Shown here: positions 7,203-14,533 of the stretch, one piece after another
Layout: each line of letters begins with the position of its first letter
How positions within the stretch are numbered: the stretch's first letter is position 1
DNA from: a virus
Direction: 5' to 3' (one strand)
Virus record (IMG/VR): IMGVR_UViG_3300029798_000036
Location: 1 to 23,284 of that record
DNA: 23,284 nucleotides
Notes under the pieces: model-generated
What the model was told of the DNA's origin: nothing
Databases searched by the model: none
What the model saw: only the letters and a program-made list of their open reading frames with translations
Position numbers and translations under genes: made by a program

Positions 7203-7508
7203 TTAATCTTTTGGATACTTTGCCTTGACTGCTTTGCATTTGTCAATATAAGCTTGTATCTGGGCTTGATCTCCCTTCACAATGCCATCGAGATAATCTG
7301 ACATCGGAGGATATTCGAGCCTCCTTTTGGCTTGATAGGTTGAGTTGATAGATACTCTAAAGAGCCGATCCTGTTCCTTTAAGATCTCCTCGGCGGAAGG
7401 CATCGGGATCTCCGGAGAGAGCCAAACGATGCTTTTGTAAGTCCTCCCGATGGTAAACCTTGCATCCGGCCGGAGGCTCTTTAGTGCTGTCTCAATATCG
7501 CTCGCCAT
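7203..7508 (-). CDS. Small virion-associated protein accompanying the LamG gene (imported module)
   Basis: A 101-residue protein whose C-terminal half (PPMSDYLDGIVKGDQAQIQ then YIDKCKAVKAKYPKD) follows a pattern common in phages: YPP-x-x-D-x-L-D-x-x-x-K-G followed by a helix ending V-K-x-K-Y-P-K. Such small proteins usually sit next to fibre, lectin or receptor-binding genes. Some act as assembly factors, but no activity is established that I can cite. TAGGAGAAG precedes the ATG. Base usage differs sharply from neighbouring genes: it carries 4 GATC and 2 TCGA sites, which are nearly absent elsewhere. It probably moved in together with the LamG domain of the preceding gene. Confidence 0.6.
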   Translation of the reverse strand: MASDIETALKSLRPDARFTIGRTYKSIVWLSPEIPMPSAEEILKEQDRLFRVSINSTYQAKRRLEYPPMSDYLDGIVKGDQAQIQAYIDKCKAVKAKYPKD

Positions 7509-7517
7509 AATCTTCTC

Positions 7518-8480
7518 CTACACCACTATATAAGGCATGGAGGGAGGAGTGAAGTCGGTTATCGCATCTCCCAGCCCATTAAGTATCCGGAGCTCATCCA
7601 TCTCTCCATTGCAGTCCAGATTACCTCCGCCCGGATTCCATGATCCGATCCAGAAGTCCTTTTCCGGATTATAGATAGATCCATCCAGAGCTGTGCCTCC
7701 GGGATTCAAGCAGATCCCATTGACAAAGAGATATACAAGCCCGGAAACACAGGAGATCTTTATATAGTAAAAAACTCCAGTATCAAAAGAGAAGGATGCC
7801 GAGATGATATTAACACTCGATCCATTATTATATCTAAATTGCAGTTGTGTTCCATCTTGAGTATAAACTACCCAGCCTTGTGAGGATTCATCCCCGGTAG
7901 ATAGAAGATGATGGTATGCTCCTCCGAGGGAGTGAAACTTAAACCTAAAATCTATCGTAAAATCCCCAGTAAAAACAAAATCAGAGGAGTATGGCAATGT
8001 TAAATAATACCCAAGGGAGGAGTCAAAGTCCGCCGATCCTCCTCCAAAAACATAACTCTCATGATCTATCACTACTCCATTATTTGTCGCGACATGAGCA
8101 CTCAAGGAGGAGTCGGAAAAGCCGGAGTCAAAGTGCATAAGGAGTTTAGTATAAGCAGAGGGAGTTGGAGTAAAATTAGTTATAATAATTGTTAATTGCT
8201 CCGAGTCAGTTCCAAAGATATTAGAGGCACTTATAGTTGCCTCTGTCGTTCCTGTGCTTGTCGGAGTGCCGGAGATTATTCCAGTTGCCGGGTCAAGGGA
8301 TAAATAACTCGGTAATGATACTGCTCCGTAAGAAGTCGGATTATTAGTTGCTATAATCTGGTATGATATAAAAGTTCCTGCTCCTCCTCCGGTAGTTAAA
8401 GAGCTTGTTATAACCGGAGGAGTGCCGGGAGTATAGGCTTTAACTTTTGGCTCTATCTTTCCTGTAATTATATTCCTCAT
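7518..8480 (-). CDS. Ig-like plus LamG-domain surface protein, probable capsid decoration or adhesion fibre
   Basis: A 320-residue protein with two domains. Residues 15-105 form a putative Ig/cadherin-like He_PIG repeat (LPSYLSLDPATGIISGTPT is diagnostic, with the preceding PPVITSS). Residues 108-312 form a LamG/concanavalin-like lectin domain (YTKLLMHFD opening, ADFDSS, FTIDFRFKF, YYIKISCVSGLVYLFVNG, MDELRI near the end). Such modules bind sugars and are displayed on virions. The position just downstream of the major capsid gene fits a Hoc-like decoration that sticks to host surface, mucus or particles. AAGGAG precedes the ATG. The LamG half is rich in GATC while the Ig half has none, suggesting a domain swap near 8100-8160. 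Confidence 0.75.
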   Translation of the reverse strand: MRNIITGKIEPKVKAYTPGTPPVITSSLTTGGGAGTFISYQIIATNNPTSYGAVSLPSYLSLDPATGIISGTPTSTGTTEATISASNIFGTDSEQLTIIITNFTPTPSAYTKLLMHFDSGFSDSSLSAHVATNNGVVIDHESYVFGGGSADFDSSLGYYLTLPYSSDFVFTGDFTIDFRFKFHSLGGAYHHLLSTGDESSQGWVVYTQDGTQLQFRYNNGSSVNIISASFSFDTGVFYYIKISCVSGLVYLFVNGICLNPGGTALDGSIYNPEKDFWIGSWNPGGGNLDCNGEMDELRILNGLGDAITDFTPPSMPYIVV

Positions 8481-8489
8481 AAATACTCC

Positions 8490-8906
8490 TTATTGATTCT
8501 CCGGGGTTATTCTATTTATAAAACCATTTACGGAGATTATACTACCTGCAGTAGCATAAGCGGATACTACTACTCCGTTATTAGCCATAAATCCCGGAAC
8601 TATAAGGCATAGGCCTTCTCCGTGGGGTATTTTAGCCTGTATCTTATCCGCCGGGTTAGAAGTTCCACCAAATAGAATCGTAAGGCTTACATCATTATTT
8701 AAATCCGTATTTACCGCATAAATCCATACCTCATCCATCTGGAGTATCCCGGCCACTGCGGTATGGATCGGAGTAGGAGAGTTAGAAGTAGTAGCAGTTA
8801 TTAAAATATTCTTTCCGTTAGTAGAACCGGAGAGCAACCCACGATTAGGGTGCTCTTTAAGTTGAGCATCTATATCGGCTAAGGATTCTATAGAACCGGG
8901 TAACAT
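8490..8906 (-). CDS. Small virion structural protein downstream of capsid gene
   Basis: A 138-residue beta-rich protein with no signal peptide. An N-terminal stretch (IESLADIDAQLKEHPNRG) is followed by TPIHTAVAGILQMDEVWIYA, an FGG turn, IPHGEGLCLIVPG and a closing ISVNGFINRI. The pattern 'IHTA...DEVWIYAxN...GLxxxVPG...GxxNRI' occurs in small phage virion proteins encoded near capsid genes. The likely role is as a capsid surface or vertex component, inferred from its place between the major capsid gene and the Ig-LamG gene. AGGAGGCCTGAT precedes the ATG. The exact function is unknown. Confidence 0.55.
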   Translation of the reverse strand: MLPGSIESLADIDAQLKEHPNRGLLSGSTNGKNILITATTSNSPTPIHTAVAGILQMDEVWIYAVNTDLNNDVSLTILFGGTSNPADKIQAKIPHGEGLCLIVPGFMANNGVVVSAYATAGSIISVNGFINRITPENQ

Positions 8907-8932
8907 ATCAGGCCTCCTTACTTCTTAGGGGT

Positions 8933-8960
8933 AGAGGAGGGGTAATCAAACCCCTCCCCT
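8933..8960 (-). other. GC-rich hairpin between capsid gene and next gene
   Basis: On the minus strand, GGAGGGGT (8957-8950) pairs with ACCCCTCC (8943-8936) around a 6-nt loop. A mismatch and two more pairs extend the stem to 8933/8960. It directly follows the capsid stop codon. No U-tract follows, so it is more likely an RNA-processing or 3'-stabilising hairpin that sets capsid mRNA abundance than a simple intrinsic terminator. Confidence 0.5.
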
Positions 8961-8973
8961 CCCTCCCTATTCC

Positions 8974-9903
8974 TTAAGAATTAGTTACTGCTGAAATCAG
9001 AGAGCCTGCATCGGGAGCCACTACATAGAACTGGTATTTGTCCGAAACCCTGACAAAATCCGATTCTACTGCCTCCTCTCTCCACTTCTTAACTTGCCTG
9101 TAACCCTGTTTCCTAAAGCAGAGGCCATAGGTCAGCTGCTTAATGCCAGGATTCGGAGCTACATAAAGCAGGGAGCAGTAGTTACCCCAGAGGTTAGCTA
9201 CTGAATCCGTCTGCCCTTCCGCATTGTTAAGGTAGATACCGCCAAGCACTATATAATTCTCTACCTCAAATGCAGCCTTTATCTGGTCAGGCATCAGCGT
9301 GCCTCCTCTCGTATATTTAAAGAGGTCAAGGAGCTGTGCGTGGCTCCGGAGAATCCTATGCGTATTCTCACTGACTATCATGGTATTAGGTTTCCGGCCT
9401 ATACCCTTCCTGATAAGCTCTTTCGCATAGTCTATATCATAAATAGGTGAACTTCCGGTAGAGGCATCCCACGCAGTAGTAGGAGTAAAGTTATTCCCGG
9501 AGGCATAGTTGCTTGCCTGCTTAAGGGTCTGAACTACATCATACTCCAACCTAAGGAGGAGGGCATTAGTAACCATCTCCACCGTGTCCGATTCATACTT
9601 AATCGGCTCATCTGCGTTATCCCTTACCTGGTCAATTATCTGGTCTTCAAGTGCGTGCTCTACAAGGGCATAAGTAGTAGAGGTAGCAATTGTCCATTCA
9701 AATCTTTTAGCTCTCGTTCCCGGAGCACGGGTATCATCGTAGGTTCTCCAGTCCTGCCTTCCGTAACGGAAGAAAGTATCTGAATCCTTTTTCACGGTGA
9801 TAACCGGAAAAATCTTATCGGCCACTAAGTCTGCGTTCTTATACTGAACGGAGACATTAGAGAGAGCCGAATCTATGTGAACTGATTTTGTATCTGGAGT
9901 CAT
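8974..9903 (-). CDS. Major capsid protein (HK97 fold)
   Basis: A 309-residue protein, the main shell subunit. It resembles the major capsid proteins of Mu-like phages. The N-terminal segment (VSVQYKNADLVADKIFPVITVKKDS) matches the 'xxVAdxvFPxVxVxK' opening of these capsids, followed by a Tyr/Arg-rich E-loop-like region (45-75). A helix at 108-135 forms the spine (MVTNALLLRLEYDVVQTLK). The A-domain follows with RKPNTMIVSENTHRIL. It is preceded by a protease/scaffold gene and a decoration gene, the usual order. AGAGAGGTGAG lies upstream of the ATG, and a strong hairpin follows the stop. The N-terminus appears short, consistent with a separate scaffold protein. Confidence 0.88.
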   Translation of the reverse strand: MTPDTKSVHIDSALSNVSVQYKNADLVADKIFPVITVKKDSDTFFRYGRQDWRTYDDTRAPGTRAKRFEWTIATSTTYALVEHALEDQIIDQVRDNADEPIKYESDTVEMVTNALLLRLEYDVVQTLKQASNYASGNNFTPTTAWDASTGSSPIYDIDYAKELIRKGIGRKPNTMIVSENTHRILRSHAQLLDLFKYTRGGTLMPDQIKAAFEVENYIVLGGIYLNNAEGQTDSVANLWGNYCSLLYVAPNPGIKQLTYGLCFRKQGYRQVKKWREEAVESDFVRVSDKYQFYVVAPDAGSLISAVTNS

Positions 9904-9924
9904 TTTAACTCACCTCTCTTTTTT

Positions 9925-10302
9925 TTAGTATTTTAATTTCTCAATAAACATCTCAAAGACATCATTTGTCGCTGCAGTTTCCAGAGCTATACCTATTGAA
10001 TCTACTCCGGTAGTAGCAGTAACAGTTACCAGAACTCCGTTAGCTCCCGGCATAAGTTTATTGCCCGGAACTATCGCACACCCGGCTACCGCTTTAGTTG
10101 TCCGGTCAATAGCAACTGCTACCGGAGCACCTGAAGGGCCAACCAAGGCCAGAATCCCTATTGCGTGATCACCTACCCCGGCAATTGCTATATTGCCGTT
10201 GGAGAGGAGCTTAACCGCTTTATAAAGGTTAGAGGAGGCTGACAAATCAGCTCCGGCTATAAACCTTATAGGATTAACCTGCGTGTCTTGTGACATAGTC
10301 AT
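9925..10302 (-). CDS. Capsid decoration/stabilisation protein (DUF2190-like)
   Basis: A 125-residue, beta-rich, Gly/Ala/Val-rich protein. Its repeating pattern (GHAIG-like turn near GDHAIGILAL, then GAPVAVAIDRTTKAVAG, GANGVLVTV, GIALETAATND and a final FEMFIEKL) matches the DUF2190 type of head-decoration proteins, which bind the expanded shell as trimers. It sits between the scaffold and capsid genes, the standard position. Two closely spaced Met codons (MTM) follow AAAGAGGTGA, and either could be used. One Cys (in GCAIVPG) may be buried. The role is inferred from family resemblance and gene order. Confidence 0.7.
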   Translation of the reverse strand: MTMSQDTQVNPIRFIAGADLSASSNLYKAVKLLSNGNIAIAGVGDHAIGILALVGPSGAPVAVAIDRTTKAVAGCAIVPGNKLMPGANGVLVTVTATTGVDSIGIALETAATNDVFEMFIEKLKY

Positions 10303-10328
10303 TCACCTCTTTATGTTTTAATTTACTT

Positions 10329-11696
10329 CTACTGCCTTAAGAGCTTAGAGGCCTTAACGAGAGCATCGCTATAAGCGATATTATCCCTTTTCTGAATCTT
10401 ACTCGCCATAAGCGATAATTCAGAATTAGTTACTCCGTGTTCCGGCACTCCTTCCTCTTTAAACTTAGATACATCTCCGGCAAGTTCCGCATCCGTTATC
10501 TCAACCGCTTTAGCACTCTCGGCCATCTTTTTCTCCGAGGTAAGCTCTGAAAAGATAACTCCCTTATGTTTAGTTATCTCCTCTAAGAAGGTATAAAATA
10601 ACTCCTTAAGAGATACCTGAGAATCGTCAAACTTAACCAGCTGGCTCTCCTCTAACCCCTCAGAGAAGGCCTTTACTATCCCATCAAACTTAGGGAGAAG
10701 TATCCCTCTGTTCTTATCAGAGAGAGTTTTAAGCCTCATATCAAAACTATCTTTCCTAAGCTTTTTAACTTCCTCATTAAGCTCTGAGAACTTCTTATCA
10801 GAGAGTATCTGCTCCGGGGTCTTTTCCTCCGGCTTAACTTCTTTATCCGGTATAGCCTCTCCCTTTCCCCACTTATGAGCAAACATAGAGTAGCAGGTAG
10901 TAACCGCTTTGGCCTCATCATCCGCATAATCCTTTCCTATCTCGGCCAAGCAGGAACTCATCCACTCTGCTGTAGGCTTTGCGTTATCATCCATAGCCTT
11001 AGGAGGCTCTTGGCCTTCTCCATCCTTCTTAGCTTTCTTAGCTTTAAACTCGGAGTATTCTCCCTGAACTTCTTTCTTGCCGTGTTTTTTTAGAAGGGCA
11101 TGCTCCTCCGGTGTCCAGTCTTTAGGGTCTTTCTTAGCTATACCCTTAACCTTTTCTTTCTCGGAATCATCTATTACCTCGGAGGCCTTAACTACCGGAG
11201 GAGTTTTATGCTTAGCAGTAACTTTCTTAACTCTCTCTTTCATCTGGTCAACCGCTTTCTTTTGGTCAGGAGTAACCTTATCCTTAGTAGTTTTAAACAT
11301 CTCATCACAGAGTTCATTCTCAAGCTCTACATCATACTCCGGGTTATCCGGGGTAGTAGGGGTAGGAGTAGCATCTGTGTTCTTTTGAATATCTACCACC
11401 TCGCACTTCTTAGAGGCCTCATTAAACTTCATTCCGGGAGGGCATACTTTCCGTATATCCTCCGGGTTAGTTCCGGGAGCAGTCTGGACATTTCCGGTAG
11501 GCTCACATATTGAGCCATTCCACTTAAACCCCTCCGGGCAGGCCGGGGTATCATCAAGCTTTATAGATTTAAGCTGTATAACCTCGGCCAACTGCTTAGA
11601 ATCTATAGAATCAAGTTTATTATCCTCCATAAACTTTATAGCCTCGGTATAGCAGCAAGGCACTCTTGCCTTTATCTCCTCTTTTGTCCATTTCAT
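10329..11696 (-). CDS. Nested in-frame scaffold protein (Mu gpZ-like)
   Basis: An internal ATG at 11696 (codon 204 of the protease gene, same frame) is preceded by AAGGAGG with a 5-base spacer, as good as any true gene start in this window. It would yield a 455-residue protein lacking the protease domain. Mu (I/Z) and lambda (C/Nu3) make their scaffolds from nested in-frame starts in the same way. The product begins MKWTKEEIKARVPCC and contains the Cys repeats, charged region and coiled-coil tail. It overlaps the parent gene by design. Use of this start is inferred from the site. Confidence 0.7.
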   Translation of the reverse strand: MKWTKEEIKARVPCCYTEAIKFMEDNKLDSIDSKQLAEVIQLKSIKLDDTPACPEGFKWNGSICEPTGNVQTAPGTNPEDIRKVCPPGMKFNEASKKCEVVDIQKNTDATPTPTTPDNPEYDVELENELCDEMFKTTKDKVTPDQKKAVDQMKERVKKVTAKHKTPPVVKASEVIDDSEKEKVKGIAKKDPKDWTPEEHALLKKHGKKEVQGEYSEFKAKKAKKDGEGQEPPKAMDDNAKPTAEWMSSCLAEIGKDYADDEAKAVTTCYSMFAHKWGKGEAIPDKEVKPEEKTPEQILSDKKFSELNEEVKKLRKDSFDMRLKTLSDKNRGILLPKFDGIVKAFSEGLEESQLVKFDDSQVSLKELFYTFLEEITKHKGVIFSELTSEKKMAESAKAVEITDAELAGDVSKFKEEGVPEHGVTNSELSLMASKIQKRDNIAYSDALVKASKLLRQ

Positions 11697-12305
11697 TGTA
11701 TCCTCCTTAAAATCAGTTTCGGAGAAAGTAACAAGTGCCATACTCCCTTCCGAGTAGAATATCTTATGTATATCTCCTAAGCCTTTAACTGCCGGGACAT
11801 CTGCACCGAGTAAGGCAATAGCTCTTATAACCTTCCCTATATTCTCATTAGTTCCGGGATATTTAAACTCATCATAAAGCTCTATACTTACCTTGCTATA
11901 CCTCTTACTCTTTATAAGGTCATTAACCATATCCGGGAGGTTAGTAAAATCGGCATAAAGGGTATCTCCTACCCGGTAAAAATTAGTTCCATACCCGGCA
12001 GAAGGGAGGCCATCATTCTTAAGGAGTTCCTGATTTTCATTGTGTCCGAGCTTGAGAGGAGGGGTATGTATATCTGAGCGGATTAGAGCATTTGTATTCT
12101 TAGCCATCTCATCAAGGTCTGCCTGAGTATATTCCTTACCCTTCCAGTTTCCTATCTTAAATACCGGAACTGCCCTGATAGTATCCGGGGTATCATCATT
12201 CTTTTTAACTTTCTTAAGGCCTCCGGTAACATGGACAGAGGCAGGAGAGGGTGATATAAACTCTTTCTTTTTAGCTATCATCTTATCGTAATCAGCTTTA
12301 TTCAC
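10329..12305 (-). CDS. Mu I-like prohead protease fused to scaffold
   Basis: A 658-residue protein. Residues about 42-180 form a Mu gpI-like prohead protease: IRAVPVFKIGNWKGKEYT, KLGHNENQ (probable catalytic His88) and KVSIELY (probable Ser140). The enzyme should cleave scaffold and itself during capsid maturation. From residue 204 a second coding unit begins. It contains two Cys-loop repeats (C256-C267, C288-C301), a Pro/Thr linker, a highly charged Lys/Glu region, a WMSSCL...CYSMFAHKWG segment (448-479) and a coiled-coil C-terminal scaffold part (about 500-600). It starts at GTG (12305) with AGGAGG five bases upstream. The long Lys/Glu-rich insertion makes it larger than simple Mu I proteins. 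Confidence 0.85.
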   Translation of the reverse strand: MNKADYDKMIAKKKEFISPSPASVHVTGGLKKVKKNDDTPDTIRAVPVFKIGNWKGKEYTQADLDEMAKNTNALIRSDIHTPPLKLGHNENQELLKNDGLPSAGYGTNFYRVGDTLYADFTNLPDMVNDLIKSKRYSKVSIELYDEFKYPGTNENIGKVIRAIALLGADVPAVKGLGDIHKIFYSEGSMALVTFSETDFKEDTMKWTKEEIKARVPCCYTEAIKFMEDNKLDSIDSKQLAEVIQLKSIKLDDTPACPEGFKWNGSICEPTGNVQTAPGTNPEDIRKVCPPGMKFNEASKKCEVVDIQKNTDATPTPTTPDNPEYDVELENELCDEMFKTTKDKVTPDQKKAVDQMKERVKKVTAKHKTPPVVKASEVIDDSEKEKVKGIAKKDPKDWTPEEHALLKKHGKKEVQGEYSEFKAKKAKKDGEGQEPPKAMDDNAKPTAEWMSSCLAEIGKDYADDEAKAVTTCYSMFAHKWGKGEAIPDKEVKPEEKTPEQILSDKKFSELNEEVKKLRKDSFDMRLKTLSDKNRGILLPKFDGIVKAFSEGLEESQLVKFDDSQVSLKELFYTFLEEITKHKGVIFSELTSEKKMAESAKAVEITDAELAGDVSKFKEEGVPEHGVTNSELSLMASKIQKRDNIAYSDALVKASKLLRQ

Positions 12306-12323
12306 TCTCTCCTCCTAATAAAA

Positions 12324-12389
12324 AAGAGTATTAACCTTGTATCTATCCGGAGCTGCCCGGTCTGCCATAAGCAGAAGGTTAATACTCTT
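12324..12389 (-). ncRNA. Branched structured RNA (leader/attenuator or small RNA) upstream of head operon
   Basis: A perfect 15-bp inverted repeat (AAGAGTATTAACCTT on the minus strand at 12389-12375, pairing with 12338-12324) encloses 36 nt. Inside are two small hairpins: CTGC/GCAG with a 5-nt loop (12374-12362) and CCGG/CCGG with a 6-nt loop (12360-12347). The 3' arm runs into TTTT, giving a U-tract. A near-consensus promoter ends just upstream, so a transcript would begin at or within two bases of the stem. The head operon's Shine-Dalgarno follows the U-tract. It may be a terminator/attenuator, a 5' stabiliser or a roughly 70-nt small RNA. Confidence 0.65.
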
Positions 12390-12396
12390 ACTGGGG

Positions 12397-12425
12397 ATTA
12401 TACTAAATGTTTTTTAATTTGTCTA
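12397..12425 (-). promoter_or_regulatory. Near-consensus sigma70-type promoter for the structured RNA and head operon
   Basis: On the minus strand, TAGACA (12425-12420; one mismatch to TTGACA) and a perfect TATAAT (12402-12397) are separated by exactly 17 bases. The -35 box overlaps the TAG stop of the glycosyltransferase gene. The predicted start is at 12391-12389, at the 5' base of the branched hairpin. This would drive the capsid genes separately from the terminase/portal genes. Confidence 0.75.
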
Positions 12426-14510
12426 TAGCTTAAATCTTTTCTTAATATCCGCATAGGTTTTTCTCTCCTCATCTAATACTCCCTTAGCATATAGATTCTC
12501 TAAGTTAACAGTAGTTGAGGTAAAGTGAACTATAAAATTACTTACTACCTTAACTATCTCCTTATGTTTCCTTAATACCGCCATATCATAAATCCAGTTA
12601 TCTCCGCAGAATATCTTAAGCTCCTCCGGTATAGGCTCCCAGTTCTCTTTCCGGCCAAAGATAAACCAACCGCCTGAAACATCCCGGAGAGAGACATGAA
12701 CCGCAAGAACCTCCTCCGATTCTGAACCCTTTTTAAAGTAATCCTCCGGGAGCTTATTCTCTGTTAAGTAGGTTACTACCCCTATCTCTGAGTGGCTTTC
12801 TAAGAGAGCTACGCACTCGGTTATTATCTCCGGCCTTACTAAAACATCATCATTAAGGAGGAGGTAGTAGGGAGTATCCGTAAGCTCTAAGCCAAAGTTC
12901 CAAGCCGGGTTAACATACCGATTAGCTCCGGTAAAGATATTAACCTTATCACTCCACTTCCGAGGGTGTTCTTTAAGCTTTCCGCTTTCCGTATTATCTA
13001 ATATGTTAATAGTTTTTATACAGGAACTCTTACTAAGCTCCATAACCGCTTTCTCAAATAACTCCATATTACATTTAGCTAAGGTAGGGATAACCACTGT
13101 AACGGAATTAGAGGGAAGTAACTTACCTTTAGCTGTAGTAGTCTTTAGGTATTCTCTCTCCCCTAAGAACTTATCTACTCTCCCGGCAACCTCCGGCTTA
13201 GCCTCTCTAATTGCATCTCGGAGCATTAGCAGGTGTTCTGCTGAGGCCTCCTTAAAGTAAATCTCTAACCCCTTATCCTCTTTACCAAAGTTAATATAAA
13301 CATCGGCTAAGTGTAACCTATTATTTAGAGTATCCTCAAACTTAATAGCCATCTCTGCAAACCTTTCCGCAAGCTCCGGCCTATAGTCTATAGCATAGGT
13401 TCTTGCTAAGAGGTTTATTATAGTTGTATTCTTAGGAGATTCCGTAAGAGCTAATTTAAAGCAATCTATAGCTCTCTGATACTTCTTAGCCTCTAAGTAA
13501 ATCTCTCCCTTAGCTATATAAGGCCTCCAAGATACTTGAGCTAAATCGTAGGTTACTAATTTATTTGCGTTCTTAGAGTTATCTATAGCCTTATTAAATA
13601 GCTCTAAAGCTATCTCTGAGTGGCCTTCATAATCATACCAGAGGCCGAGGTTATAATAATAGCCGGGGTTAATAGTTTCAATAGCCTTAAACTCCTCCAT
13701 CCTCTCTTTCTTTCCGGCTCTCATACAGCTCACCAGTAGGCCTTCATAGATAGTAGGGGTATAAATCTTATGTATATTCTCCGAGTTCTCTTTTATAAAG
13801 GCTAAGAACTTCTCATAATAGGCTATACTTTTTTCATACTCCCCTATTCCGTAATACTGAACTCCGAGATGATAAAAGAAGTAAGGCTCATCTGGGGTAA
13901 GCTTAATCTGTTTTTCTAAGAGCTTTATATTCCGGTTATCCGTTCCTTTCCGTGCCTTCTCCCTTCTTAAATACCCGGTATGGTGTATTACTAAGCCTCT
14001 ATTACGGAGCTTAGGATACTTACCCGGAATACCCTTAACCATATCCTCTCCGGGATTATTTATATTCTCATGGACAATAAAGTGGTATTTAATTTCCGGG
14101 TCATTAGGGAATAAGCGGTAGTTACTTGATATAGCAGGTTCAGGTAGGCCTTCCATTTGAGAGGCTATAGTAACTAAGTATAAAGCTCTCTCCTCCTTAT
14201 CTAAAATCTTTTTAATAGTTTCATTACAGGATTCTGTTAGAGTTTCATCACAATCTAATTGAAAGATATAATCACCTGTAGCATATTTTAAGGCCTCATT
14301 CCGAGCTGCAGAGAAGTCTATATTATCCTCAGTAAAGGGAAAGGAGTAAACCTTATCGGTATATCTTTTAGCAATCTCTATTGTATTATCCGTGCTCCCG
14401 GTATCTATTACTACTATCTCGTAAGGGTATGCTCCTATACTTCCGAGGCAAGCCGGGAGGTTCTTAGATTCATTCTTAGCAATAATACAAAAGGTTACTG
14501 ATTTTCTCAT
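12423..14510 (-). CDS. Bifunctional glycosyltransferase: GT2 - TPR repeats - GT2
   Basis: A 695-residue cytosolic protein with three regions. Residues 1-195 form a GT2-family GT-A domain (TFCIIAKNESKNLPACLGSI, VVIDTGSTDNT and the metal-binding DCD at 86-88). Residues about 200-440 form tetratricopeptide-like helical repeats (e.g. YFYHLGVQYYGIGEYEKSI), a protein-binding scaffold. Residues about 470-695 form a second GT2-like domain (VTVVIPTLAKCN, AWNFGLELTD, LLLNDDVLV). GT2-TPR proteins typically glycosylate proteins or glycans. Lying between portal and capsid genes, it probably modifies virion proteins, though modified DNA or host glycans cannot be excluded. AAAGGAG precedes ATG 14510, and a promoter and hairpin follow the stop. 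Confidence 0.85.
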   Translation of the reverse strand: MRKSVTFCIIAKNESKNLPACLGSIGAYPYEIVVIDTGSTDNTIEIAKRYTDKVYSFPFTEDNIDFSAARNEALKYATGDYIFQLDCDETLTESCNETIKKILDKEERALYLVTIASQMEGLPEPAISSNYRLFPNDPEIKYHFIVHENINNPGEDMVKGIPGKYPKLRNRGLVIHHTGYLRREKARKGTDNRNIKLLEKQIKLTPDEPYFFYHLGVQYYGIGEYEKSIAYYEKFLAFIKENSENIHKIYTPTIYEGLLVSCMRAGKKERMEEFKAIETINPGYYYNLGLWYDYEGHSEIALELFNKAIDNSKNANKLVTYDLAQVSWRPYIAKGEIYLEAKKYQRAIDCFKLALTESPKNTTIINLLARTYAIDYRPELAERFAEMAIKFEDTLNNRLHLADVYINFGKEDKGLEIYFKEASAEHLLMLRDAIREAKPEVAGRVDKFLGEREYLKTTTAKGKLLPSNSVTVVIPTLAKCNMELFEKAVMELSKSSCIKTINILDNTESGKLKEHPRKWSDKVNIFTGANRYVNPAWNFGLELTDTPYYLLLNDDVLVRPEIITECVALLESHSEIGVVTYLTENKLPEDYFKKGSESEEVLAVHVSLRDVSGGWFIFGRKENWEPIPEELKIFCGDNWIYDMAVLRKHKEIVKVVSNFIVHFTSTTVNLENLYAKGVLDEERKTYADIKKRFKL

Positions 14511-14533
14511 CTTTCTCTCCTTTAAGGTAGGCT

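Noticed and set aside
11077-11513. Two overlapping plus-strand open frames, Ser/Leu/Phe-rich
   Set aside because: Mirror images of the Lys/Glu-rich scaffold coding sequence; composition is an artefact of the opposite strand.
12324-12389. tRNA or tmRNA-like gene at the branched hairpin
   Set aside because: The closing stem is 15 bp, there is no CCA end, no anticodon arm and no T-loop sequence.
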